64,000 nt of DNA from JAJXWB01 sp965246795 (GTDB taxonomy: Bacteria; Pseudomonadota; Alphaproteobacteria; Rhizobiales; Beijerinckiaceae), in the NCBI GenBank assembly GCA_965246795.1, contig CBDFFN010000021.1, forward strand, positions 370,910-434,909, given 5' to 3'. The translations under genes were made by a program, and so were the position numbers. Position 1 is the stretch's first letter, and the number at the start of each line of letters is the position of its first letter. A model generated the notes under the pieces. The model saw only the letters and a program-made list of their open reading frames with translations, searched no databases and had not been told where the DNA came from. This document shows positions 9,083 to 17,488 of the stretch, piece by piece.

Positions 9083-10510
9083 TTAACGGTCAGTATTCTC
9101 TTCAACAGATCTTCGCTTCGTCAATTCCTTAAACGTCTCGCTTGTCTCATCGAGTATGACGTCGAGACCAGTAACCTCCTGAAAACGACGGACAATGACG
9201 TCGACGAAGATGGGATCAATCTCGACGCCAAAACATACGCGATTGGCTTCGTCGGCCGCGACGAACATCGATCCTGACCCCGCGAAGGGATCTAGGATGA
9301 TGTCGCCGCGCAGCGTAACATCGAACAACGCGTCACGCAGCAAGGCCGCCGGCTTTACGGTAGGGTGGACCTTCAGGCCTTCGCGAGCGTCTGATCCGAG
9401 GGTCGATGCGCCGGGATAATTCCAGACGTTGCTGCGCCAGCGACCATGCTTCCCGAGTGCGACGTTGTTGATATGAGGCGCCGCCCCCTTCTTATAGATC
9501 GGAAGCAGCTCGTGCTGCGACCGCCATAACGAGCCCATCCCGGCGTTGCTTTTGACCCATGTGATGAGATTAAGCAGCTCCAGGTGCAGAGCCCGCGCGG
9601 CTGCTTGGACGGTCGATAACCCCCGCCAGTCGATGAACGTGCCGAGCAAGCCTCCTTCCACGAGCTGCGGCAGGCAGGCGGCCATCCAATCGCGGTTAAA
9701 CTGCCCGAATTCCGCCTCGGACATCTCGCCGGACGCCATGGCGAACTCTCGGTGATCTGCGCCGGTGACATTGCCCTTGATCGGGACGTTATAGGGAACG
9801 TCGGTCAGTACCAGCCGCGCAAACTGACCATCCATGAGGCGGCAGATGCTCGCTGCGCTTCTTGCGTCACCACAGAGGAGCTTGTGGCGCCCAAGCCGGA
9901 AGAGATCGCCCGGACGCGATACGGCAACGAGCGCGGGCTCGAGAATGCCTTTCTCAAGCATTGCGTCGTCGCTCTCGAGGACGATTTGATCGATTTCGGA
10001 TATTTCGAAGCCACTCAGCGTGATCGGCGCGTCAATCAGCGAAAGCTCCTCGAACTCGATCTTGAGCTCGCCGAGGTCCCACTGCGACCGCTCGCCCAGC
10101 CGGTTGATGGCCAGACGCAGTAAGCGGCGCTCCATTTCCGTCAGATGATCTGTCAGAAGACACGGCACACGCTCTAACCCAAGCATCTTCGCCGCTTCGA
10201 GGCGCATAGCGCCGTCGATGACGATATTCTCCTTGCCGATCAGCACTGGCTGGCAAAAACCGAATGCTGCAATGGAGTTGACAATGCCCTGGACCTGCGT
10301 GGCATCGCCACGGCGCAGACGTCTTATCGGCACCTGCAGGTCGCCGATGGGCAGTTCGACGATCGCAAGCGTTGGTAGAGTGTCGTTACGCGAAGTGGGA
10401 CGCGCCGCGGCAGCCGCGTTCAACGCCGCTGCCTGATTTCGCTGCGCTGTACTCTTTTCGCGAAGAGCATTTGTGAAAAGCGGATTGCGAAGTTTGTTCT
10501 TGGTCTGCAT
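9083..10510 (-). CDS. ParB-domain DNA methyltransferase, altered DPPY motif
   Basis: A 475-residue fusion: a ParB/sulfiredoxin-like nuclease domain (about residues 55-150, with the GIVNSIAAFGFCQPVLIGKE and VIDGAMRLEAAKMLGLERVP blocks) followed by a beta-class N6/N4 DNA methyltransferase. The catalytic motif IV, normally (D/S)PPY, reads TDVPYN at about residue 236, so the first Pro is replaced by Val; the S-adenosylmethionine motif DPFAGSGSM near residue 405 is intact. It may modify adenine or cytosine weakly or bind DNA only; this is an inference. It follows two DUF5681 genes on the same strand and is a paralogue of the enzyme at 28182-29555, which has normal DPPY. Confidence 0.85.
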   Translation of the reverse strand: MQTKNKLRNPLFTNALREKSTAQRNQAAALNAAAAARPTSRNDTLPTLAIVELPIGDLQVPIRRLRRGDATQVQGIVNSIAAFGFCQPVLIGKENIVIDGAMRLEAAKMLGLERVPCLLTDHLTEMERRLLRLAINRLGERSQWDLGELKIEFEELSLIDAPITLSGFEISEIDQIVLESDDAMLEKGILEPALVAVSRPGDLFRLGRHKLLCGDARSAASICRLMDGQFARLVLTDVPYNVPIKGNVTGADHREFAMASGEMSEAEFGQFNRDWMAACLPQLVEGGLLGTFIDWRGLSTVQAAARALHLELLNLITWVKSNAGMGSLWRSQHELLPIYKKGAAPHINNVALGKHGRWRSNVWNYPGASTLGSDAREGLKVHPTVKPAALLRDALFDVTLRGDIILDPFAGSGSMFVAADEANRVCFGVEIDPIFVDVIVRRFQEVTGLDVILDETSETFKELTKRRSVEENTDR

Positions 10511-10547
10511 CTCAAGTATGTTCTTTTGTGATTTCTTGGTGGGTTAC

Positions 10548-11099
10548 TTAAGAGGCAACGCGTCCGTTCGTCCATGGACGAACAGTCCACCACTTCGGCC
10601 AGGTCACTTTCTGTGGAGAGCCGACATGCGCCGCCACCTCCGCTTGCTCCGCCGTCGTCAGTTGATTGTCTCCCAATCGCACAAGCGCCTTCTGGACTAT
10701 CCACGGCTCGATCAAGAAGCGAATCGACGATTGAAGAGCATTGACGACACGCACGATCTTGAGAAAGCGCAGTGCCGTGGTGAACATGAAGACGCCTTTC
10801 GGAATCAATATTCTGTGAATTGTTATTTTCTGCTGTCTTGTTGTTCGATTTGATTGCGCCTTCTGAAGGTCGCGCAGAAGCTCGGAAACAACAGTCCCAC
10901 TCTCGCCCTTGCGTCCCTTCTGAATGAGATAGAGCAAGAAGGCCTCCGCCGCAGATACCTGACGAAGGTGGCCGCCCTCATTTATGGTGACCTGTCTGCT
11001 TAAGACCTTATCGTGGGGTGGCATTGCGTGTCTTCCGCGGGGACGGCCCTTATGGTTCCCACTCTTTCCCGGCTTAAAGCTCGTGTTATTGACACCCAT
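10548..11099 (-). CDS. DUF5681-type protein (second copy)
   Basis: A 183-residue protein opening with the DUF5681 signature FKPGKSGNHKGRPRG (residues 8-22), a basic, Gly-rich segment typical of proteins found beside phage-type terminases. It continues with a helical region (SAAEAFLLYLIQKGRKGESG) shared with the other DUF5681 proteins here. The C-terminal 80 residues are less alike. It starts 15 bases after the preceding DUF5681 gene and ends 38 bases before the ParB-methyltransferase, so the three form one operon. A DNA-packaging or DNA-binding accessory role is inferred from context only. Confidence 0.7.
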   Translation of the reverse strand: MGVNNTSFKPGKSGNHKGRPRGRHAMPPHDKVLSRQVTINEGGHLRQVSAAEAFLLYLIQKGRKGESGTVVSELLRDLQKAQSNRTTRQQKITIHRILIPKGVFMFTTALRFLKIVRVVNALQSSIRFLIEPWIVQKALVRLGDNQLTTAEQAEVAAHVGSPQKVTWPKWWTVRPWTNGRVAS

Positions 11100-11113
11100 A
11101 CGTTTAGCTCCGC

Positions 11114-11686
11114 TTATTTGCTGAATTTTCGGTTAATAGGGCTCAAGCTTCTCGGCCAACGGAGCAACTCCGGATGCAACGTCGCCGACTCAATCGACAG
11201 GACATCATCGGCCTTGAAATGCTTAGAGCCTGGGCGGCTGATTGCTTCTTGAACGACCCAGGAAAACAAAAGATTCGTCACATTAAGAGCGCGCAAATCT
11301 TCGCAGTCCTCCATCATTGGATCCGGACATGCGATCCTCAAAAGTCGCAACGCCGAGAAGCTGTCCGTAGGCTCAGTCGCTTCAAAATAGAAAGACACCT
11401 CCTGCAATTCCGCTTTACGTCTTTTCTGGAACCACTCCTCGCGCTCTCTTATCCATTTGAACACCTGGCGCTCAGCGCTGCGGTCTCCCTGGATCGCCTT
11501 GCGATAAATTCCAGCTTCGATCTGATCCGAAATATCCATTCCCACTGTAGAGGCATCGCGCGGTTGATGATCGAGGAGAAAATCGAATATCGGCCCGGGT
11601 ACGTCCCCTTTCGCCTTCCTTGGACGGCCGCCCGATACGGATTTGTGGCCGTCTTTGAAGCGGCCCTGCTTATCGCGCTCTGACAT
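11114..11686 (-). CDS. DUF5681-type protein (first copy)
   Basis: A 190-residue protein. The N-terminal GRFKDGHKSVSGGRPRKAKG block is the DUF5681 signature, followed by a helical stretch with QIEAGIYRKAIQGDRSAERQ, the pattern also seen in terminase-linked DUF5681 proteins that act with the large subunit. It begins the operon DUF5681, DUF5681, ParB-methyltransferase. No terminase gene remains in this copy of the cassette, unlike the one at 26.4-30.5 kb. ATG start at 11686. Confidence 0.7.
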   Translation of the reverse strand: MSERDKQGRFKDGHKSVSGGRPRKAKGDVPGPIFDFLLDHQPRDASTVGMDISDQIEAGIYRKAIQGDRSAERQVFKWIREREEWFQKRRKAELQEVSFYFEATEPTDSFSALRLLRIACPDPMMEDCEDLRALNVTNLLFSWVVQEAISRPGSKHFKADDVLSIESATLHPELLRWPRSLSPINRKFSK

Positions 11687-12299
11687 CTGCTATTCCTGAG
11701 TGCCGTAGATCACTCAGGTAGAGTGAGGGGTAATCGATTAAAAGAAGTAATAGAAAATTATTTTTGCTACCTTATTGCTTTCCATATAGCATCTTTTAAG
11801 TCGTTGATAAATCTAGCCCTAGCGTCTTGTGTTATAGAATACGAACAGCTTAGGACACCGCACAACAATAATATGCAATCAGCGATAGAGAGATTACAAA
11901 CTCGTACGTACATGAGCTCACTTTAAAAATCGACATCTGGCCTCGTCATTAACGTACGAGGTTTGCGATCAGGATGTATCGGCAGCGGAGAGACGCGCAT
12001 CAGTCTTCGCGACGAGACTGTCTCAATTCATATTCCAAAATTGCGATGACGCCGGAATCGACTCGTTTTTGATTACGATCATTTACAAAATTCGTACGTC
12101 TCACGTTGATTTACGCATGGTTTGATTCTTCGACATGCGGTACGCGACACGGAGCGACAGATTTAGGATTCCGGCCCGGATTGCCATTTCAGGCGAATAA
12201 TTCGCTCTGGCCGCTTTGTTTTAGACGCTTTACGTCGAGCTTAAGCGGTCGTCCGTCGAATTACAGGGTCGTCCTATAACTGTTTATAAATGCTCGCAT
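11687..12299. other. AT-richer region without supported genes
   Basis: Base composition drops to clearly AT-richer than the rest of the window. A 67-codon plus-strand frame at 11723-11926 has no protein character. The stretch holds three copies of the palindrome-like TCGTACGT described separately. Confidence 0.5.
11901..12099. repeat. TCGTACGT inverted and direct repeats
   Basis: CTCGTACGT at 11901 and its perfect complement ACGTACGAG at 11952-11960 form a 9-bp inverted repeat around 42 bases, and TCGTACGT recurs at 12092. The repeats sit in the AT-rich stretch upstream of the DUF5681 operon. They could be operator sites or part of an origin-like structure; no function is shown. Confidence 0.4.
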
Positions 12300-12570
12300 T
12301 TTTGATGCATTTGCGCCGGAGACTGCCGGAAAAAGGCCAATTAACGCGGTACTTCGCTCAATTTTGCCTGTTATCGGTTTCGAGACGCTTTCGTACACAA
12401 CTACGTCATCAGCCATGCATATCCGCCATTCAGAGACGTGCGGCCGTCTCGTACTTATGCGCGACATGTCAAAGGGTTATCGGCGCGCATTATGTCTCTG
12501 CGGTCTCAGAGACCCGCGTCAGTAGATTTGGCGCGCCCAAATTGCGTTGAGTCTCCAATGCCGACTTCGG
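12300..12570. repeat. GAGAC-motif array A
   Basis: A non-coding stretch rich in GAGAC/GTCTC, several in inverted pairs: GAGACG-TGCGGC-CGTCTC at 12433-12450 and GGTCTC-A-GAGACC near 12501-12513. It shares, in order, ACTTATGCGCGAC, TCAAAGGGTT, the GTCTC...CAGAGACC palindrome and GTCTCCAATGCCGACTTCG with array B at 30855-31165. Both arrays lie on the downstream side of a serine recombinase gene, so they may be recombinase binding or crossover sites (inference). Confidence 0.6.
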
Positions 12571-12611
12571 AATCTCCGGATTCTTTGACCGCGAGTTTCT
12601 TTTTTGGAAAG

Positions 12612-12824
12612 TCAGTCTGCGACAGCTGTTGGCCATGCCTGAGCGAATGAGCTGCCGGATGTGAAGCTGGTGTGTTGTCGGTTGGCGCCGACAGTGAGTG
12701 CGACCGTCCAGACGCCTTGGCTCTTCGTTACCGTAAGCGCTAGCCGATCGACATTTTCGCTATGGAGGAGCGCGAGCAACTCTTGGTCAGCGGTGCTCGG
12801 ACGGCCGGCGTTATCTTCTGTCAT
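12612..12824 (-). CDS. small protein downstream of recombinase 1
   Basis: A 70-residue protein with ATG at 12824, five bases after the recombinase stop, so it is very likely co-transcribed and possibly coupled. The N-terminus is acidic; residues 17-50 read like a compact domain (LLALLHSENVDRLALTVTKS then WTVALTVGANRQHTS). No family is recognised. Its place directly behind a large serine recombinase hints at a recombination accessory or directionality role, but nothing in the sequence proves that. Confidence 0.5.
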   Translation of the reverse strand: MTEDNAGRPSTADQELLALLHSENVDRLALTVTKSQGVWTVALTVGANRQHTSFTSGSSFAQAWPTAVAD

Positions 12825-12829
12825 TGCGT

Positions 12830-14470
12830 TCAGATGGCGGCATCCATCTTAACGCGATGTGAAAATGCTGATTGCGAAGCTGGGTTAGAAGCCGCAGCTG
12901 CTGAGCGCTCGATATCCGCAAACCGCTTTTCTTGTGCTGCCCAGCTCATGGGCATCGATCGTGCGATATCCGTAACGCTGATGCCGGCTGGTGCTCTTCC
13001 CTCTGCAATGGCTTCGACGATGCGCGGAGACAGGAATGCGAGCGATGCAAGGAAGCGAACGTGACGATCGTCGAGACTCTCTCTTGCTGCGATGTCGTCG
13101 AAGCTTGTCACCGAGCCGTCTGTGATGCTGTCGATCCAACGTCTTGCTCGCGCGATGGCGGTCAAAAGTGACGATCGCGCTTTGTCGTCGATCGTGCCTC
13201 GCAGGGTAGATGCGTGGGTTACGCCTTTGCGCGGCGGCGAGTTTTGAGTGAAGGGCAGCGTTAAGATCTCGCCAGCGGTCTGGTCGCCTGTGTTCATCGT
13301 CAGCACAAGTCCGTCAGCAGTCACGACCAGGCAGTGAACACGCTGCTCGATCAGATCACGCGCCGCGGCATATCCCGGATGCAGATCGCTCGCATCTGTC
13401 CTGATGGCGGCGAGCGTCAGCTTTTCCACCTCCAGCGCTGAAACACGAGCGACACTTCCCTCCTCGCCTTTGCGTCCCTGCAGCAGCGCCTGCGAGACAT
13501 AGTAGCGATAACGAACGCCAGCTTTGCTGACGTGGCTTGGCGACATCGCATGGCCGCGATCGTCGAACAGCTTTCCCGCAAGGATCGCAGGCGACAAGGA
13601 TCGAATGGCTGAATGCTCGAACCTGGACTGCGCCAATCGATCCTGGACTGCCTCGAAAAGCTCGCGCGTCAGGATCGCGGGATGGCCGCCCGGATGAACC
13701 TCACCCTTGTAGGCGACTTCACCGATGTAGAAGCGGTTCTTGAGTAGGTGCGCCATAGGCGCGACCCGGTAGAAGGCAGCCTGTACTGAGCGACCGTTCG
13801 TCAGCAGCCGCGCCTTAGGGCGAAGACCTTCGTTATTGAGCGAGGCAACGACGGCGCTGATCGATCCAAGCCGCAGATAATCACTAAAGATCCTTCGAAC
13901 GAACTCGGCTTGTTCCGGCACGATCTCGATTTGTTTATTGACGCTGCGATAGCCGAGCGGCACCGGACCACCGACCCAGATGCCTTTGCGCTTGGAGGCT
14001 GCGATCTTGTCCCGTACGCGCTCGCCAATGACCTCCCGCTCGAATTGAGCGAAGGAGAGCAGGACGTTCAGCGTGAGGCGGCCCATGCTCGAGGTTGTGT
14101 TGAAGCTCTGGGTCACCGACACGAACGAGACATCATGCTCGTCGAAGAGCTCGACCAGCTTCGCGAAGTCGGCGAGCGACCGGGTCAGCCGGTCGACCTT
14201 GTAGACGACGATGATGTCGATCTTCCTCGCCCGGACCGCCTCCAGAAGCATCTGCAGCGCCGGCCGGTTCAGCGAAGCGCCGGAGAGACCACCGTCGTCA
14301 AACGCCGTGGGCACCAGCGTCCAGCCTTCGTGCGCCTGGCTCTTGATGTAGGCCTCGCAAGCCTCGCGCTGAGCATCAAGCGAGTTAAAGGCGAGATCGA
14401 GATTATGCTCGGTCGACTTGCGCGTGTAGATCGCACAACGCTGCTTCTTTGGGGTCGCCGAGTGCTTCAT
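12830..14470 (-). CDS. large serine recombinase 1
   Basis: A 546-residue site-specific recombinase. The N-terminal resolvase domain has the catalytic serine in AIYTRKST (about residue 18) and the blocks DGGLSGASLNRPALQ, VVYKVDRLTRSLADF and LSFAQFEREVIGERVRDKI, followed by a Recombinase domain (about 170-280) and a long C-terminal part that usually binds the attachment site. ATG 14470 is chosen because the catalytic domain starts right there; the frame is open to 14599. Unlike recombinase 2 it lacks DUF2924/DUF3489 partners. Codons from 14326 down to 13938 are identical at DNA level to recombinase 2 whereas both flanks differ, pointing to recent gene conversion. Confidence 0.9.
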   Translation of the reverse strand: MKHSATPKKQRCAIYTRKSTEHNLDLAFNSLDAQREACEAYIKSQAHEGWTLVPTAFDDGGLSGASLNRPALQMLLEAVRARKIDIIVVYKVDRLTRSLADFAKLVELFDEHDVSFVSVTQSFNTTSSMGRLTLNVLLSFAQFEREVIGERVRDKIAASKRKGIWVGGPVPLGYRSVNKQIEIVPEQAEFVRRIFSDYLRLGSISAVVASLNNEGLRPKARLLTNGRSVQAAFYRVAPMAHLLKNRFYIGEVAYKGEVHPGGHPAILTRELFEAVQDRLAQSRFEHSAIRSLSPAILAGKLFDDRGHAMSPSHVSKAGVRYRYYVSQALLQGRKGEEGSVARVSALEVEKLTLAAIRTDASDLHPGYAAARDLIEQRVHCLVVTADGLVLTMNTGDQTAGEILTLPFTQNSPPRKGVTHASTLRGTIDDKARSSLLTAIARARRWIDSITDGSVTSFDDIAARESLDDRHVRFLASLAFLSPRIVEAIAEGRAPAGISVTDIARSMPMSWAAQEKRFADIERSAAAASNPASQSAFSHRVKMDAAI

Positions 14471-14474
14471 TGGG

Positions 14475-14507
14475 CAACGTGTTTCAATCATCAGACGAAA
14501 CACGTTG
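14475..14507. promoter_or_regulatory. 11-bp inverted repeat before recombinase 1
   Basis: CAACGTGTTTC (14475-14485) and GAAACACGTTG (14497-14507) form a perfect 11-bp inverted repeat with an 11-base spacer, ending four bases before the ATG at 14470. It could be an operator or, in the mRNA, a hairpin covering the start region, where no purine-rich ribosome binding site is seen. Confidence 0.5.
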
Positions 14508-15491
14508 TGCACTGTGGCGGACCCAAGCCGCAAAAGATTATCCAAAAGACCAAAAGTGCCGACACCACCGTCCCCCGTTACAAAACCTCGTATGAACAAG
14601 TGAGCTTCCGATCACCAATTCATGCAGCCTAGCCTCGCTTTCGTTATCGAGTTTTGCCAGCGCTCAACGCGGACGCAATATAGGTCTGAATTGAATGAAG
14701 CGCTGAGAAGGTCGGCACGGGCGTCGAGTGGCGTAGGCTACAGCCGCCACAGCCCGTCCGTGCTCACGCGCGGCGGGCTTTTTTTGCGTTTGAACGCCAT
14801 GGTACGATCGTGCAGCCGATGAATGCGTGCCCCATGCCCGTTGGTTAGCGCCGTAGTCTGCCGCATGCTGGCCGCGGCACGCCCTCCTTATGCTACCGTC
14901 GAGGCTAGCCGGTTTCCGCTCTCCCCAGAGAATGAATGCCGGTCAGGGCTACGCCATCTCAGACTCGGCGTGGCCTGCCTCGATCCCGTCACGCGGCGAT
15001 TGGCGTATCCACCTAATCGTGCGCGGTATCAAGCATCATCTTGCCGTCTTCAACTCAAACGTCGAGTTTGTGGTAGTGCATGCTTGCACGAATATTCTTG
15101 AGCCGCGATTGGCAAGCAGATTGTAAGTAGAAGTGGTCGTCGAGCCATTGAGCCTGGCGCTAAAATGCAATCAGGATCACCAACCCGATACATTCCGTAC
15201 TTCTGAAAGAACGTTTCGATGACGAAGCCGTCGCCGAACTGGTCTGGCGACGGACGCTATACTACAGCTGTTCGTAAAGTCGCTAAGCATCTGGATCGCA
15301 GCACGCCTGAACCTGTACAGTATCGGTTTTTGATGATAATTTTGTTGGATCCAAGGTGCTTAGCTCCGTGGTTAGGGCTGCGGCGGGCGACCCCCTCGCG
15401 TCGCTGCAGCCCGCATTTTGTCCAATTACAAATGCAATGGTAAAATCCGGCGTTCGAACAGGATTTCTCTGAGACATGTGCGGACATAGCA
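14508..15491. other. intergenic region, no supported gene except a terminator
   Basis: Frames here (14622-14822, 14823-15101, 15219-15443) lack family matches and overlap each other. The only firm structure is the hairpin and T-run at 14751-14787, which might end a small RNA encoded just upstream. Confidence 0.4.
14751..14787 (+). terminator. rho-independent terminator
   Basis: AGCCCG(T)CCG, a loop of about eight bases, then CG(G)CGGGCT followed by seven T residues on the plus strand. No convincing plus-strand gene precedes it, so it may terminate a small RNA or a decayed transcript. Confidence 0.6.
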
Positions 15492-15650
15492 ATGTTAGTA
15501 TCAAACAAGAACATATACGTGGGTTGTGCTCTGACCGGAGCAATCTCGGTAAACCTTCTTTTCCATGAAGGATTTAAAAGTGCCCTGCCCTTTATTCTAC
15601 TTACCGTTTTCGGCCTCGCGCTGGCTTCATTACTGCGACCACCGGCGTAA
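15492..15650 (+). CDS. possible small two-helix membrane protein
   Basis: A 52-codon frame, ATG to TAA. The product has two hydrophobic segments: residues 8-23 (YVGCALTGAISVNLLF) and 31-48 (ALPFILLTVFGLALASLL), separated by a short charged loop and closed by a basic tail, the layout of a helical hairpin in the inner membrane. No strong ribosome binding site is visible. No family recognised. Confidence 0.4.
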   Translation: MLVSNKNIYVGCALTGAISVNLLFHEGFKSALPFILLTVFGLALASLLRPPA

Positions 15651-15832
15651 TTCGCACCTCGCTTACGTAGTGCAGGATCACCTTCGTTTTTCTGGCCTAG
15701 CAATGCGCCGATCGCGCACGATTTGTGTGGTATCGAGCCTCTTTAACCTACCGGTAGCCATGCGGCAGCGCTGGCGAACCCTCATGATCTCGTCAGAATA
15801 GCATCGCCGGCGGTCGAGCCTAGAGGTAAGCG

Positions 15833-16093
15833 ATGATCGTTAAGATTGCGGACGTACGGGTGGAACGGATGTCAGAAGTCAGTGGGAGAGAATTTGAAAA
15901 CGAGCTTGTTCGACTGGTCGCACCTAACCACTTCGATCAATGTAAATTTGCTCGCTGTACTTTTTTCATCGAAAGCCTTGAGGCTGTGCCTACTTTTCGG
16001 TACTGCTTGATCGAAGATTGTCGTCTTGCAGGGGACGATGCAGCAGTCGCGGCGTTCCGCGAAAAATGTTATGATTTACCCTGGGTCGCCTGA
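15833..16093 (+). CDS. small protein, unknown function
   Basis: An 86-residue protein with AGAGGTAAG eight bases before ATG 15833. The sequence has a mixed alpha/beta look with five Cys, among them a spaced pair at about residues 37 and 42, and a central FxxCxF-type pattern reminiscent of a pentapeptide-like or small solenoid strand (KFARCTFFIESLEA). No known family is claimed. It is isolated among other small plus-strand genes. Confidence 0.55.
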   Translation: MIVKIADVRVERMSEVSGREFENELVRLVAPNHFDQCKFARCTFFIESLEAVPTFRYCLIEDCRLAGDDAAVAAFREKCYDLPWVA

Positions 16094-16148
16094 ACCGTCG
16101 ACATGCTTGGATTGCATTAGCGGAAGATGATCTATAATAAACTGCGCC

Positions 16149-16451
16149 ATGTTGAATGGCTGGACGTTTTGGATCAACCAGGGTTCCGTTCGGCGAAGCT
16201 TCGATGCCTTCTTAGAAAGTTTCGATGAAGCGGAATCCGCCGTGCTGATGCACGCCGGCGGAGGCACGGTCCATAGCTATATTTATCGCCCCGCCGCTCA
16301 ATTCGAGGCCGTTGCGCGTCCCGGCCAGATCGTGACCGCAAAAAACTTAAAGCAAAATCCGATACAGGGGCGTGTAAAGCGCGGGGGCGCAGCTGACTGC
16401 TCCCGTGCGCGGAGGTCGCATTCTGCAAGAATAACAGTCTCGAACCTTTGA
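16149..16451 (+). CDS. small protein, unknown function
   Basis: A 100-residue frame with ATG at 16149. Residues 1-70 look protein-like (WTFWINQGSVRRSFDAFLES and SAVLMHAGGGTVHSYIYRPA); the last 25 residues are Arg/Ser-rich and could be read-through past a former end. No motif or family is recognised. It overlaps the extended upstream part of the following frame by four bases. Confidence 0.4.
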   Translation: MLNGWTFWINQGSVRRSFDAFLESFDEAESAVLMHAGGGTVHSYIYRPAAQFEAVARPGQIVTAKNLKQNPIQGRVKRGGAADCSRARRSHSARITVSNL

Positions 16452-16480
16452 GGCTTGCGCCTATTTCGTGGAGACGTTCA

Positions 16481-16762
16481 GTGCCTTCTCGCAAACTAAT
16501 CGTTGCTCATAGTTTCGATCGGCGGAATGGTCGAGTTCGGCCGGTAGAATTCGCCGAATGCTCAAATGAGCAAGAAGCGATGTCTTTCGCCTTTGCTTGG
16601 AGCGAGGCTGGCCACAGCGTTTTGGTGGCCGAGGTGAGAATTGACCTCGAATCCGGCAGGGTCACGTCATCGAGGAGCATCTTTAGGAAAGGCGAGTTGC
16701 CGGCGGCCTTCGATGATCCCATACGCTTGGTCGATGGCCCGGTGGCGAATGATCAATCATGA
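16481..16762 (+). CDS. small protein, unknown function
   Basis: GTG at 16481, preceded by GGAG at a good distance, gives a 93-residue product. It reads as one small alpha/beta domain (KLIVAHSFDRRNGRVRPVEF, QEAMSFAFAWSEAGHSVLVA, then RIDLESGRV). The frame is open further upstream to 16448. Family not recognised. Confidence 0.45.
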   Translation: MPSRKLIVAHSFDRRNGRVRPVEFAECSNEQEAMSFAFAWSEAGHSVLVAEVRIDLESGRVTSSRSIFRKGELPAAFDDPIRLVDGPVANDQS

Positions 16763-17047
16763 AGTGGTAGGCTTTGCGGCGCTCGTCGTATCAAACCTAG
16801 CGTGAAACCCACCCTTTCGGCGGAATGCGATTTGAGCGGTTGAATACTGCTCGACTCGGTCAGTCGCAGATCGCCGTAGACGATGCCTTCTGATTGGAAG
16901 TGTCCAATAAGGCTGACATCGGGATTTGGTTAGGACCTGCTAATCAGATGGATCCGTTAGGTGTCCTAGCTGATCGTAACATCAATCTATGCGACCTTTC
17001 GGGCGTCTATTGGGCAGTATCGGCCGCTTAGTCTGAGCGAGCGAACA

Positions 17048-17482
17048 GTGATGTTTCAAGCAGCCGCATCGTGCGCTCCACACCCTCCATGTAGGTCGCG
17101 CCGACCTCGCGTCAATTTCGAACCGTCAAAGCTACGCGACCGGGTTGCACCTAGTTACAACGGAAGGCCATCGCAGGCGCCCGAAAGTCCTGCTGGCGGC
17201 CGGAAACTTTTCGGCTACCTGCTCGTACTTGCACGTCCGGCGCGCTTCGCGCGTCTAAGAACGAGCGCTCGGCATGGTATTCAAGTCTCGGTTGCTCACG
17301 GCAGCGCTCGGCTGGCGGCGGAGTTTCCCACCGAAGTGCAGGCGCTCGGAGAAGCTCGAAATCAGGTAGAGTCAGAAGCGTCCGACATCCGTATCGAGAT
17401 CATCGCGACGGGCGAAGAGTTCACCTTCGATGAATTTCGCGCGAAGGTGGATGCGGTCGTTCGAAATACGTCGATGGAGTGA
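17048..17482 (+). CDS. small acidic protein, N-terminus uncertain
   Basis: The last 60 codons of this frame are convincing: QVSVAHGSARLAAEFPTEVQ, ALGEARNQVESEASDIRIEI, then GEEFTFDEFRAKVDAVVR, the shape of a short orphan protein family seen in alphaproteobacteria. The first 80 codons are Arg/Pro/Ser-rich and may be non-coding, so the true start could lie near 17260 or the 5' part may have shifted frame. It is followed seven bases later by another small gene. Confidence 0.4.
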   Translation: MMFQAAASCAPHPPCRSRRPRVNFEPSKLRDRVAPSYNGRPSQAPESPAGGRKLFGYLLVLARPARFARLRTSARHGIQVSVAHGSARLAAEFPTEVQALGEARNQVESEASDIRIEIIATGEEFTFDEFRAKVDAVVRNTSME

Positions 17483-17488
17483 TCTCCA

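Noticed and set aside
13910..14632. Long plus-strand open frame (240 codons)
   Set aside because: Exact antisense of the serine recombinase 1 catalytic domain; long mirror frames are expected in GC-rich coding DNA. The same applies to 32985-34148 opposite recombinase 2.
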